Assembly (NCBI RefSeq): GCF_006965485.1
Contig: NZ_CP041360.1
Span: forward strand, 5,436,501 to 5,500,500
Length of the DNA stretch: 64,000 nucleotides
Source of the DNA: Spirosoma sp. KCTC 42546
GTDB taxonomy: Bacteria > Bacteroidota > Bacteroidia > Cytophagales > Spirosomataceae
Reading direction: 5' to 3'
Numbering within the stretch: position 1 is the first letter of the stretch; each line of letters starts with the position of its first letter. The position numbers were made by a program, and so were the translations under genes. Below the pieces are notes generated by a model. It made no database searches and was not told the DNA's origin. It worked only from the letters and a program-made list of their open reading frames with translations. Shown piece after piece: positions 44,590-51,291 of this stretch.

Positions 44590-44835
44590 TTGTCGGAGCG
44601 TTCAACCTGTCACACGCAACCCGCCGAACGAGCAAAAAGCCTCACCTTTTGGACGTGCGCCCTGTCGCAGGTAACCCGCCTTTGACTCCCAGCATGGACC
44701 CGCACCCAACGCCCGCGAGGGCTGATGGATGAGCACGCTACATACCTAAACTGAAACCACTTCCAACCTTTACACCCTCGTTTGGTTGGGCTGCCCCACT
44801 TTCCTTCGGGACGCGCTTCCTGTCCCCCGAAAGCT
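44590..44835 (-). repeat. array block: two short motifs, palindrome P10, tail (reference copy)
   Basis: Short motifs GGAGCGTTCAACCTGTCACA (~44596) and GGACGTGCGCCCTGTCGCAG (~44654). P10: ACCCAACGCCCGCGAGGGCT (44704-44723) and TTTACACCCTCGTTTG (44769-44784), core GTTGGGC (44785-44791), distal stem CGAGGG/CCCTCG. The tail GGGACGCGCTTCCTGTCCCC (44818) leads to the stop of the next gene. The best copy for building a consensus. Confidence 0.85.
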
Positions 44836-44839
44836 GGCC

Positions 44840-45286
44840 CTACTTGTAAAGATAAACGAATTCGCTAGAATCTACCTGTTTGCCGTTTTTTGAAAAATAT
44901 GCCCATTGGCCTGCCGGTTTATCATTTCTGAATAACCCTTTTTTTCGAACTTGACCATTGTCATAATAAAAGGACCACAAGCTATCTCGTATCCCTTTTT
45001 TATAATAGCCGGTGATATTGGGATTGCCATTTGAGAAGTAACCCAAACACTCCCCGTTCAGTGTATCATTTAGATATTGACATTGTAAATAAAGACTCCC
45101 ATCAGCTTCAAACTCATTCCATAATCCTTGTTTCTTATTATTGACCAAGATTCCTCTCGCTCTAATCTTACCGTTCTCTGCCTTGAATTTAACTAGCACA
45201 ACACTAATGGCCTTTGAAATCTGGCTTGAATTGTCACAGGCCATGACTAGACAAACAAACAATAAAACCCCTGTAACTTTCAACAT
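44840..45286 (-). CDS. MORN/YwqK-repeat lipoprotein
   Basis: 148 residues. A signal peptide ends in the lipobox VMAC (Cys ~17). The mature part is built of repeated short strands with the YwqK/MORN pattern: NNKKQGLWNEFEADGSLYLQ, GECLGYFSNGNPNITGYYKK, GIRDSLWSFYYDNGQVRKKG, KPAGQWAYFSKNGKQ. Such toxin-antitoxin-associated YwqK-like repeats are common in Bacteroidota lipoproteins of unknown role. A single-gene cassette between P11 and P10. Confidence 0.82.
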   Translation of the reverse strand: MLKVTGVLLFVCLVMACDNSSQISKAISVVLVKFKAENGKIRARGILVNNKKQGLWNEFEADGSLYLQCQYLNDTLNGECLGYFSNGNPNITGYYKKGIRDSLWSFYYDNGQVRKKGLFRNDKPAGQWAYFSKNGKQVDSSEFVYLYK

Positions 45287-45359
45287 CGTGGATATTTTAC
45301 TTATTAAAGTTTTACTGTCTAGCGGCCAATTTGTCGGGGAGAACTGACCAAACGATTGC

Positions 45360-45645
45360 CCGGCCGCATTAGCTGAGGCATTTCTTGTGTCGACCGAAGC
45401 TGCCTAACGAGCCAAACAGCCCTGTCTATGAGACGTGCTCCTTGTCGCCCGAAAGCTGGACTTTGAATCACATCTTGGCTAGTTCACCCAACGACCACAG
45501 GGGCTGATGGCCCCTAAAACCGGCTCAAATCACGAACGTAACGCCCTGCCTTTACACCCCTGTTTGGTTGGGCTGCCCCGCCTTCCCTGCCGGCGAGCCC
45601 CCTGTCGCCCGAAAGGGTGACAGCCGCGGAGCGGACAACAACGCA
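45360..45645 (-). repeat. array block: two short motifs, palindrome P11, tail
   Basis: Short motifs GCTGAGGCATTTCTTGTGTC (~45371) and TGAGACGTGCTCCTTGTCGC (~45427). P11: ACCCAACGACCACAGGGGCT (45486-45505) with CCTTTACACCCCTGTTTG (45549-45566), core GTTGGGC (45567-45573), distal stem ACAGGGG/CCCCTGT. Tail CGGCGAGCCCCCTGTCGCCC, then CGCGGAGCGGACAACAACG at 45632. Confidence 0.85.
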
Positions 45646-45927
45646 CAACATCCGATGCAAGACCAGCGCGAAGCCAGACGCTACGTAATGAAATTCGGTT
45701 TTTTCAACTCACCTAACCAGCACGCTTCCCATGTCACACGCTACGTACCAAACACATTTTTGGCTTCCTAACCGGGGCGTTTCTGCTGTCGCAGGCGACC
45801 CAAAAAGCACCCTAGCTCAGGCGTACATGATGTCGCACGGAACCCGCCAAACAAGTAAAAGTCTAAGCTCCGAGACGTGCGGCCTGTCGACCGAAACGCC
45901 GAAATGGAAACTAATTTATGGACCCGC
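45646..45927. other. gene-less cassette between P11 and P12
   Basis: The unit from 45486 to 45928 is only ~440 bp. After removing P11, its tail and four short motifs (45717, 45771, 45813, 45869), no ORF with plausible start and codon pattern remains. The open frames seen here run through repeats. ORF-less cassettes are known from integrons. Confidence 0.55.
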
Positions 45928-46075
45928 ACCCAACGACCACAGGGGTTGATGGTGAGCGAACAACTCCGAACAACGGACGTAACGTCAACCTTTACACCCT
46001 CGTTTGGTTGGGCTGCCCCGCTTGCCCTCGGGACGTGCTTCCTGTCGACGGGAAGCTACCCTACGCGGAGCGAGT
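45715..46075 (-). repeat. array block: four short motifs, palindrome P12, tail
   Basis: Short motifs at ~45718 (CAGCACGCTTCCCATGTCAC), ~45774 (CGGGGCGTTTCTGCTGTCGC), ~45816 (TCAGGCGTACATGATGTCGC) and ~45871 (CCGAGACGTGCGGCCTGTCG). P12 starts ACCCAACGACCACAGGGG (45928-45945) like P11, but its right side CCTTTACACCCTCGTTTG (45989-46006, core 46007-46013) is like P10. Its distal stem is therefore mismatched. Tail GGGACGTGCTTCCTGTCGAC, then CGCGGAGCGAG at ~46064. Confidence 0.85.
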
Positions 46076-46091
46076 AATATTACATAGCTGC

Positions 46092-46649
46092 CTAAAACTG
46101 CACCTTGTCTCTGTCACAATAATATTTTGCTGCTCCTACAACATCGGTTCCAGCTTGATACTCTCCTTTATAAATACGGCTATATGTTGTGTCGCCTGTA
46201 CTGCTAATTCTCCTTACGGTTATTGGTGGATCACAATAACAGATTGGATAAACCTTGTTCGTTCGTTTGCATTTAGGGCAGTATACTTTTCCGAATGCAT
46301 CTTTTTTCACAGCGTTAGGTATGTGAAACGTTAGCTCAACGTTGTCTTTTTCAATTCGCTCTATTGAATCTAATAAAAGTGTATCAGTGCCAACACCAGC
46401 GCAATAAAAATCACTCGACTTATCTGTGGGCGTAAACCGCAACGAAAAATCCCCATTGCTATCAGTAGTAGATTGACTGACAATTCGGCCGCTTACTTTT
46501 ACGAACATTGATAAGCCTGCAACATAAACCCGGCTGTCTTTGTAATTATTTATGACATGTCCTTTGACGGTTATGGGATTAGAAGGCAGCTTCAAGCTCA
46601 GAGGTCCTGTCACAATCAATGTCACCAATATAAGGTTGACTGTTCTCAT
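46092..46649 (-). CDS. exported carboxypeptidase-regulatory-like protein with Cys cluster
   Basis: 185 residues. An N-terminal hydrophobic segment (LILVTLIVTGPLSL) is a probable signal peptide. Residues ~25-105 look like a Cna-B/carboxypeptidase regulatory-like beta sandwich (ITVKGHVINNYKDSRVYVAG, STTDSNGDFSLRFTP). A zinc-ribbon-like cluster CPKCKRTNKVYPICYC follows near 122-137. Unknown role in the envelope. It is the cassette nearest the recombinase end of the array. Confidence 0.7.
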   Translation of the reverse strand: MRTVNLILVTLIVTGPLSLKLPSNPITVKGHVINNYKDSRVYVAGLSMFVKVSGRIVSQSTTDSNGDFSLRFTPTDKSSDFYCAGVGTDTLLLDSIERIEKDNVELTFHIPNAVKKDAFGKVYCPKCKRTNKVYPICYCDPPITVRRISSTGDTTYSRIYKGEYQAGTDVVGAAKYYCDRDKVQF

Positions 46650-46659
46650 AAATTATTAG

Positions 46660-46844
46660 GATACCTGTTGAGACGTTCACTTTGTCAGCCGTAACCTAGA
46701 AATGGAGACTTAAACTTGCCTAACTGGGGCGTTCGCATTGTCACACGCAACCGGGAAATGGAAGCCCAAAGCCTAACTCCCGAGACGCGCTGACTGTCGC
46801 ACGAGGCCCGCAAACACACTTTACTTTTTGGCTATGCACCCAAC
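46660..46844 (-). repeat. terminal array block ending in half-site at the recombinase side
   Basis: Three short motifs: TTGAGACGTTCACTTTGTCA (~46662), ACTGGGGCGTTCGCATTGTC (~46722) and CCGAGACGCGCTGACTGTCG (~46779). Then the core ACCCAAC at 46838-46844, after which similarity to other copies stops abruptly. On the minus strand this is GTTGGGT (fits GTTRRRY), the expected insertion joint between a platform and the first cassette. Confidence 0.75.
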
Positions 46845-47001
46845 ATAGTATTGTACGCAACTCCACTTAATATCAAACTATTGATAAACAGCAAATTAAT
46901 ATTAAGCGTTACCCTACGAAATAATACCTATGCAATTATAAACAAATAATTAAAAAAAAGTTACACAAGATTAGATACACTGCTCTATTTTTGCAATCAA
47001 T
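46845..47001. other. AT-rich platform region between array end and small ORF
   Basis: About 157 bases, very AT-rich, no repeat of the array type. It would correspond to an attI-like platform. A TATTTTTG box (46986-46993) fits the -7 consensus TAnnTTTG for the ORF at 47002, and lies so close to its ATG that the mRNA would be almost leaderless. Confidence 0.4.
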
Positions 47002-47265
47002 ATGGCAAAAAAAGTTTCTTTTATGCACCTGGTTGACCGAGTTTGGGATATTCAGGGCTTTCCAAATTATTTCTTTGGACACGATAAGCAATTATACCGT
47101 TTCGACTCACGAGGACAGGTGAAAATTAATAAACGAGTCGTTATTGGCACTACCCAAGGGTATGTATTGAAGCGTAAATTCTATAGCTTATCACAACTTC
47201 GGCCACTTCTCCGAAGATCTAGCTCATGTGAGCAGCCAATTATAGATCATCCAGCGGACTCCTAA
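47002..47265 (+). CDS. NUMOD4-like small protein next to the recombinase
   Basis: 87 residues. WDIQGFPNYFFGHDKQLYRF, then SRGQVKINKRVVIGTTQGYV and FYSLSQLRPLLRR, resemble the NUMOD4-type DNA-binding module (W-x-I-x-G-x-x-x-Y-x-x...) found beside phage integrases and homing nucleases. There is no nuclease domain. Its last 26 bases overlap the 3' end of the convergent recombinase gene. It could be a directionality or accessory DNA-binding protein (inference). An in-frame second ATG at 47023 is possible. Confidence 0.6.
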   Translation: MAKKVSFMHLVDRVWDIQGFPNYFFGHDKQLYRFDSRGQVKINKRVVIGTTQGYVLKRKFYSLSQLRPLLRRSSSCEQPIIDHPADS

Positions 47266-48403
47266 GCGTACTAATCTTATCGGCCGTCACATGGGTATAC
47301 CGCATAGTCGTCAAGACACTCTCATGCCCTAATAATTGCTGAATGTATCGAATATCAAGCCCCGATTCGAGTAGATGTGTAGCGAAACTATGACGTAGGG
47401 TATGGATACCACCCTTTTTTGAAATTCCAGCAAATCGAACCGCATCACTGTAAACCTGTTGAATAGTACGGTTGGCAATAGGTTCTCCGTTATCTACTTC
47501 TTCAAATAGAAAGATTGTGGGCTTATAGTGCGTCAAATATTCGTTGATAGCGATTTCCAGTTTATCCGTCAACATGACCACCCGGTCTTTTTTGCCTTTC
47601 CCAGCCCGGACATTGAGGAGCCTTCTGTTGTAATCAAGGTCCTTTACACGCAGATGAGCTACCTCACTTATTCGCAAGCCGGTGGCATACACCAATTTGA
47701 AAAGAGTTCTATACTTCAAACTGGTTGTTGCACTGAATATCGCTTTCACTTCAGCCACGCTGTATACAATGGGAAGTTTAGTTGGCTTTCGTGGGTACTC
47801 AATAGCATAAAACTCTTTATCTCGTTGAAGGACTTTTTCGCAGTAAAACTTGTACGCATTGATGTGCACATTAATCGTTGAACTGCTCAACCGTTTCTTC
47901 TCAATTAGAAACAACAGGTACGTTTGATACTGAAACTTGGTCAGTTGATCAATTGGTTTAGGAACAACGTAGCGAATCAAGGCAACAAGGGCCTGTTTAT
48001 AGTTTTTAAGTGTTTTGTAACTATAGTCCCGAACACGCAACGTATCGCAAACGGCCACGATAACCGGATGTCGGTCATACTCCCCCAAGCATGGAACATG
48101 GCGAAAAGGTAACCGTTGTACACCCGGTGGCCAAGCAGGATTTGTGGCTTTCTCAACCTCGACAGCTGTAGCAGTTGGCTTATAAAGTCGCACTACGGCT
48201 TCATCGAACCGGCAATAATCCTTCCCAAACAACTGGCCCAACTGAACAACAGCCGCCCGCGTGTTTGGCATAAGCCAGCATCGACGCGAATAGCTCCATC
48301 GTCTGCCCGGAATTTCACGAATCAGATTATTGCCAACGGGGTCTTCCGGAAAGGAAACCGCCAACAACGAAGCATCTTTATCATCAATACGAATCGTTAC
48401 CAT
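47240..48403 (-). CDS. tyrosine recombinase / integrase adjoining the cassette array
   Basis: 387 residues. Residues ~1-75 form an extra N-terminal domain (SFPEDPVGNNLIREIPGRRW, CWLMPN) reminiscent of HARP-like modules. Residues ~110-200 are the SAM-like core-binding domain. The catalytic domain (~212-380) has R243 in TGLRISE, K269/K271 in GKGKKDR, H334 and R337 in HTLRHSFATHLL, H360 in LLGHES and nucleophile Y369 in MRYTHV, so it is complete. It lacks the ~35-residue insertion between the catalytic Lys and the HxxR box that defines IntI integron integrases, yet its end (TTMRYTHV) is IntI/Xer-like. It is transcribed toward the array, in the same direction as most cassettes. It may mobilise the cassettes or belong to a separate element. 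Confidence 0.9.
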   Translation of the reverse strand: MVTIRIDDKDASLLAVSFPEDPVGNNLIREIPGRRWSYSRRCWLMPNTRAAVVQLGQLFGKDYCRFDEAVVRLYKPTATAVEVEKATNPAWPPGVQRLPFRHVPCLGEYDRHPVIVAVCDTLRVRDYSYKTLKNYKQALVALIRYVVPKPIDQLTKFQYQTYLLFLIEKKRLSSSTINVHINAYKFYCEKVLQRDKEFYAIEYPRKPTKLPIVYSVAEVKAIFSATTSLKYRTLFKLVYATGLRISEVAHLRVKDLDYNRRLLNVRAGKGKKDRVVMLTDKLEIAINEYLTHYKPTIFLFEEVDNGEPIANRTIQQVYSDAVRFAGISKKGGIHTLRHSFATHLLESGLDIRYIQQLLGHESVLTTMRYTHVTADKISTLRSPLDDL

Positions 48404-48484
48404 ACGAATACGGGCTTTTACAGTTCCACGGACGCCAAAAGCCCGTATTCGTCACGGAATTGTTTAGGCTCACATATTCTCTGC

Positions 48485-49051
48485 CTATTGTTTTGTGTAT
48501 AGCTGAATCTGCTTGGTTCGGGTGCTGATCCCAACGGCCAGATACGTTGGTTTGGCCTGCAATACATGCCGCCCCGATACCACCAGCCCTTTGAAGCGCC
48601 TGACCCAGGCCTCCACATCCTCGGGCTTATAATATTTTGCATTTCCAAATGAACAAGCTGGGTATAGTTTAAAAGCCTCCCGAAGTCGGTCAAAGGCAAT
48701 GGGGGTGATGTTGTGTTTCAGACAGATCAATTGTTTGCTCAAAAACCCAGATGTCGATATGGCTTTCGGAGGCTTGCTGAGTATGGGTTTGTAGCGCGCA
48801 ATGGCCTCCTGCTCCAGTCGGTCCAGGTCACTAGCCTCACACGTATGATAGCGAAATCGGACGAAGTCGATACCCGCACATCGGTGTTCCAATAGCCGTG
48901 CATGAAGATTTATGGCCTGGCCAATATAGACAACTTCATTGTTGGCATTCATCAAATAATAGATGCAGGGATGAGGCTGAAACAGCGCCGTACCATCCAG
49001 AATTTGCCCTAAATCAAGGCACTTTTGAGGTGTTTTTTCGGTGATTTTCAT
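48485..49051 (-). CDS. GIY-YIG superfamily nuclease
   Basis: 188 residues. The GIY-YIG core spans ~28-75: CIYYLMNANNEVVYIGQAIN (the IYY and YIG strands), then LHARLLEHRC with the conserved Arg, and LEQEAIARYKPILSKPP with the conserved Glu and the Y-K-P-x-L-N-like end. The C-terminal ~100 residues look like a winged-helix DNA-binding part (YYKPEDVEAWVRRFKG resembles a MerR/excisionase-type helix). It lies 81 bases upstream of the recombinase in the same direction. A mobile-element endonuclease role is likely. Confidence 0.85.
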   Translation of the reverse strand: MKITEKTPQKCLDLGQILDGTALFQPHPCIYYLMNANNEVVYIGQAINLHARLLEHRCAGIDFVRFRYHTCEASDLDRLEQEAIARYKPILSKPPKAISTSGFLSKQLICLKHNITPIAFDRLREAFKLYPACSFGNAKYYKPEDVEAWVRRFKGLVVSGRHVLQAKPTYLAVGISTRTKQIQLYTKQ

Positions 49052-49106
49052 GTATTAAATATACTACAAACAATACTTATATACAACAAAAAATACATAT
49101 ATTTTT

Positions 49107-49114
49107 TACCTTTG
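49107..49114 (+). promoter_or_regulatory. -7 box for the small HTH gene
   Basis: TACCTTTG matches the Bacteroidota -7 consensus TAnnTTTG exactly. It ends only 4 bases before the annotated ATG (49119), so the transcript is leaderless or the true start lies a little downstream. The surrounding 49060-49105 region is AT-rich with repeated ATACAACAAAAAATACAT-like words, possibly operators for both divergent genes. Confidence 0.5.
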
Positions 49115-49118
49115 TTTT

Positions 49119-49367
49119 ATGGCTGGACGACGAGAAAAAAAGAATAGTATTCAGGGGAAATGGCTCAAAGAAGCCCTGGCCGCACAGGATATGACGGTCT
49201 ATCGATTGGCGAAAGAATTGGGGTATAGCCGGGAAAAATTCTACCGGCATATCGGCAACAAAACCTACCTTAGCAGCGAGTCGCTGGCCGAAATAGCGAG
49301 TAAATTCCCAACCATGAATATGAGGTATGTACTCACAGGCGAGGGAAAAGCAGTGGTAGAAAAGTAG
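49119..49367 (+). CDS. small HTH DNA-binding protein
   Basis: 82 residues. A basic N-terminus (AGRREKKN) is followed by a helix-turn-helix (WLKEALAAQDMTVYRLAKEL, GYSREKFYRHIGNKTYLSSE) and SLAEIASKFPTMNMRYVLTG, the usual XRE-family ending seen in phage-like repressors of Bacteroidota. Divergent from the GIY-YIG nuclease and recombinase, it is the natural candidate for their repressor (inference). Confidence 0.75.
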   Translation: MAGRREKKNSIQGKWLKEALAAQDMTVYRLAKELGYSREKFYRHIGNKTYLSSESLAEIASKFPTMNMRYVLTGEGKAVVEK

Positions 49368-49372
49368 TGGAG

Positions 49373-49448
49373 TAGGTGGAGTGAGTGCAGTATGTGAAGT
49401 GAGTCAATTAGCCAAAGCCCTACACGATCACTGCACTTACTCCACCTA
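49373..49448. repeat. GTGGAGT-type inverted repeat between HTH and ALDH genes
   Basis: TAGGTGGAGTGAGTGCAGT (49373-49391) pairs with ACTGCACTTACTCCACCTA (49430-49448) with one mismatch. Flanking GTAGTGGAG / CTCCACTAC adds a further stem. Same word family as the repeat at 27.9 kb. A probable bidirectional terminator of convergent genes. Confidence 0.7.
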
Positions 49449-49484
49449 CGCCACTTATTCCACCAACTCCACTACTACACCCAT

Positions 49485-51020
49485 CTACAATTCAAACGTA
49501 ATACCCTGAGCCAGGGGCATGGTGGTACCATAGTTAATGGTGTTGGTTTGCCGACGCATATAGGCTTTCCAGGCATCGGAACCCGATTCACGACCACCGC
49601 CGGTTTCTTTTTCCCCTCCGAAGGCACCCCCAATTTCGGCACCCGAGGTACCGATGTTCACGTTGGCAATCCCACAGTCGGAGCCGACCGCCGAAAGGAA
49701 TTGCTCGGCTTCACGCAGGTTTAGGGTAAAAATAGCAGAGGATAACCCCTGAGGTACGCCATTCTGCTGCGCAATGGCATCGGCTAACGTGCTGTATTTA
49801 AGCAGATAAAGAATAGGCGCAAAGGTTTCGCGCTGTACCACGGGCCAGCTATTTTTCGCTTCAGCAATACATGGCTTAACATAACAGCCCGATTCAAAGC
49901 CTAGGCCCTCGATCACACCAGGTTCGACCACAAAACGCCCACCTAATTCACGTATTTCGTTGACCGCTGCCTGATAACCAGTAACCGCCAACTGATCAAT
50001 TACGGGTCCTACATGGAATGACTCATCGAGCGGATTACCAATGCGCAATTGGGCGTACGCCTTCCTGAGTCGATTTTTCACATCGTCGTAGATACTTTCC
50101 TGGACAATAATACGGCGGGTGCTGGTGCAGCGTTGCCCGGCTGTACCTACGGCTCCAAACACAATAGCCGGTATGGCCAGATCCAGATCGGCATGTTCTG
50201 AAACGATGATTGCATTATTACCACCCAGTTCGAGTAGGGTTTTACCCAATCGTCCGGCCACGGCTTCGGCTACGGCTTTCCCCATGCGGGTGCTCCCCGT
50301 TGCCGATACCAGAGCAATGCGTGGATCGCGGGCTAGCCACTCACCCACATCGTGCCCACCCGTAACCAGGCAGGATACGCCTTCGGGCACATCGTTGTTA
50401 CGCAATACCTCACCAATAATCTGCTGGCAGGCTAGAGCAGTCAACGGGGCTTTTTCGGATGGTTTCCAGATGCATACATCCCCACAAACCCAGGCCAGCA
50501 TGGCATTCCAGGACCAAACAGCTACCGGAAAATTAAAGGCCGAAATAATCCCAACAATGCCCAGTGGCTGCCACTGCTCCAGCATTCGATGGGCGGGCCG
50601 CTCCGAGTGCATCGACAAGCCATAGAGCTGACGCGACTGCCCAACGGCGAAGTCGCAGATGTCAATGATTTCCTGCACTTCACCCAGGCCTTCCTGAAGT
50701 GATTTACCCATTTCGTAGCTAACCAACGTGCCTAATTCGCGCTTATAGCGCCGAAATTGTTCGCCCATCTGCCGTACAATTTCGCCCCGACGTGGCGCAG
50801 GAACCAGTCGCCACTCAGCAAAAGCAGTTTGGGCCGCTTCAACAACTCGGTCATAATCGGCCCGGGTCGATACATGAACACGGGCAATGAGTTGTCCGTC
50901 GGCAGGCGAGTACGATGCAAGAGGCTGATGACTACTCGTAATTTCGGTTGGCCAGAAAACCTGACCGGTACTGGTACCGGGCTTAATGGGCTGCATGGGC
51001 AGCGGAAGAATCGACTGCAT
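49485..51020 (-). CDS. ALDH7-type aldehyde dehydrogenase (aminoadipate-semialdehyde dehydrogenase-like)
   Basis: 511 residues, cytoplasmic. Oxidises an aldehyde with NAD(P)+. Landmarks are IISAFNFPVAVWSWNAML (~160), WKPSEKAPLTALAC (cofactor Lys, ~185), ATGSTRMGKAVAEAVAG (~240), the general base Glu in LELGGNNAIIV (~263), the catalytic Cys in GTAGQRCTSTRR (~297) and ETFAPILYLLKY (~395). The AGQRCTSTRR pattern and the C-terminal SGAEIGGAFGGEKETGGGRE place it in the ALDH7 group, which acts on alpha-aminoadipic semialdehyde / piperideine-6-carboxylate in lysine breakdown. The exact substrate is inferred. Confidence 0.9.
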   Translation of the reverse strand: MQSILPLPMQPIKPGTSTGQVFWPTEITSSHQPLASYSPADGQLIARVHVSTRADYDRVVEAAQTAFAEWRLVPAPRRGEIVRQMGEQFRRYKRELGTLVSYEMGKSLQEGLGEVQEIIDICDFAVGQSRQLYGLSMHSERPAHRMLEQWQPLGIVGIISAFNFPVAVWSWNAMLAWVCGDVCIWKPSEKAPLTALACQQIIGEVLRNNDVPEGVSCLVTGGHDVGEWLARDPRIALVSATGSTRMGKAVAEAVAGRLGKTLLELGGNNAIIVSEHADLDLAIPAIVFGAVGTAGQRCTSTRRIIVQESIYDDVKNRLRKAYAQLRIGNPLDESFHVGPVIDQLAVTGYQAAVNEIRELGGRFVVEPGVIEGLGFESGCYVKPCIAEAKNSWPVVQRETFAPILYLLKYSTLADAIAQQNGVPQGLSSAIFTLNLREAEQFLSAVGSDCGIANVNIGTSGAEIGGAFGGEKETGGGRESGSDAWKAYMRRQTNTINYGTTMPLAQGITFEL

Positions 51021-51291
51021 AAGATCCGTTTGTGGTTTGTTGAGACGCGGGCAAATCTACCGGCCTTTACGCAAACAATGCACATCGACTTACAAACTTT
51101 TTGCACCAAAATTGGTTGAAATGGGATACTTGGTCACCCTTATAAAACATATAGACCGCCGATTTTTATGATCCATATGATTAATTATGATTTTTAAAAT
51201 TTCATCAAAAAGGCAGAATCGTTGTCAACCGTATTAAAAAAATCATACCTAATCATAAAAATCATAGTCATCAGCATTCTAACCCAACGTT

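Larger units (their letters stand above)
34042..46844 (-). mobile_element. integron-like cassette array (12 structured repeats plus a terminal half-site)
   Basis: Thirteen occurrences of a palindromic element or its half-site, all in one orientation, divide the region into units of about 0.44-1.95 kb. Read on the minus strand, each unit holds a small ORF (usually minus strand), then a conserved tail (GCTCCGCG, GACAGGAAGCACGTCCCG-like), then the palindrome from GCCCAAC to GTTGGGT. Core-to-core spans are 34042, 35621, 36111, 37361, 38280, 40210, 40801, 41716, 43661, 44704, 45486, 45928 and 46838. The ORFs are unrelated to each other and generally AT-richer than the backbone. Two toxin-antitoxin systems are present, as in chromosomal integrons. 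A tyrosine recombinase gene lies next to the end marked by the half-site. Integron-like behaviour is inference; the repeat family and layout are seen directly. Confidence 0.75.

Noticed and set aside
45568..46334. Overlapping plus-strand open frames of 66-138 codons in the array
   Set aside because: They read through the repeated boundary elements or antisense to the 46092-46649 gene. Similar peptides in several boundaries arise from the repeat itself, not from selection on protein.
34042..46844. CRISPR array
   Set aside because: The repeats are long, imperfect palindromes with genes between them. There are no uniform short spacers and no cas genes.
34042..46844. Canonical IntI integron with standard attC L-boxes
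   Set aside because: Core boxes fit, but the usual inner L''/L' words (TTCAAG / CTTGAA type) are absent and the recombinase lacks the IntI insertion. I therefore call the array integron-like rather than an integron.
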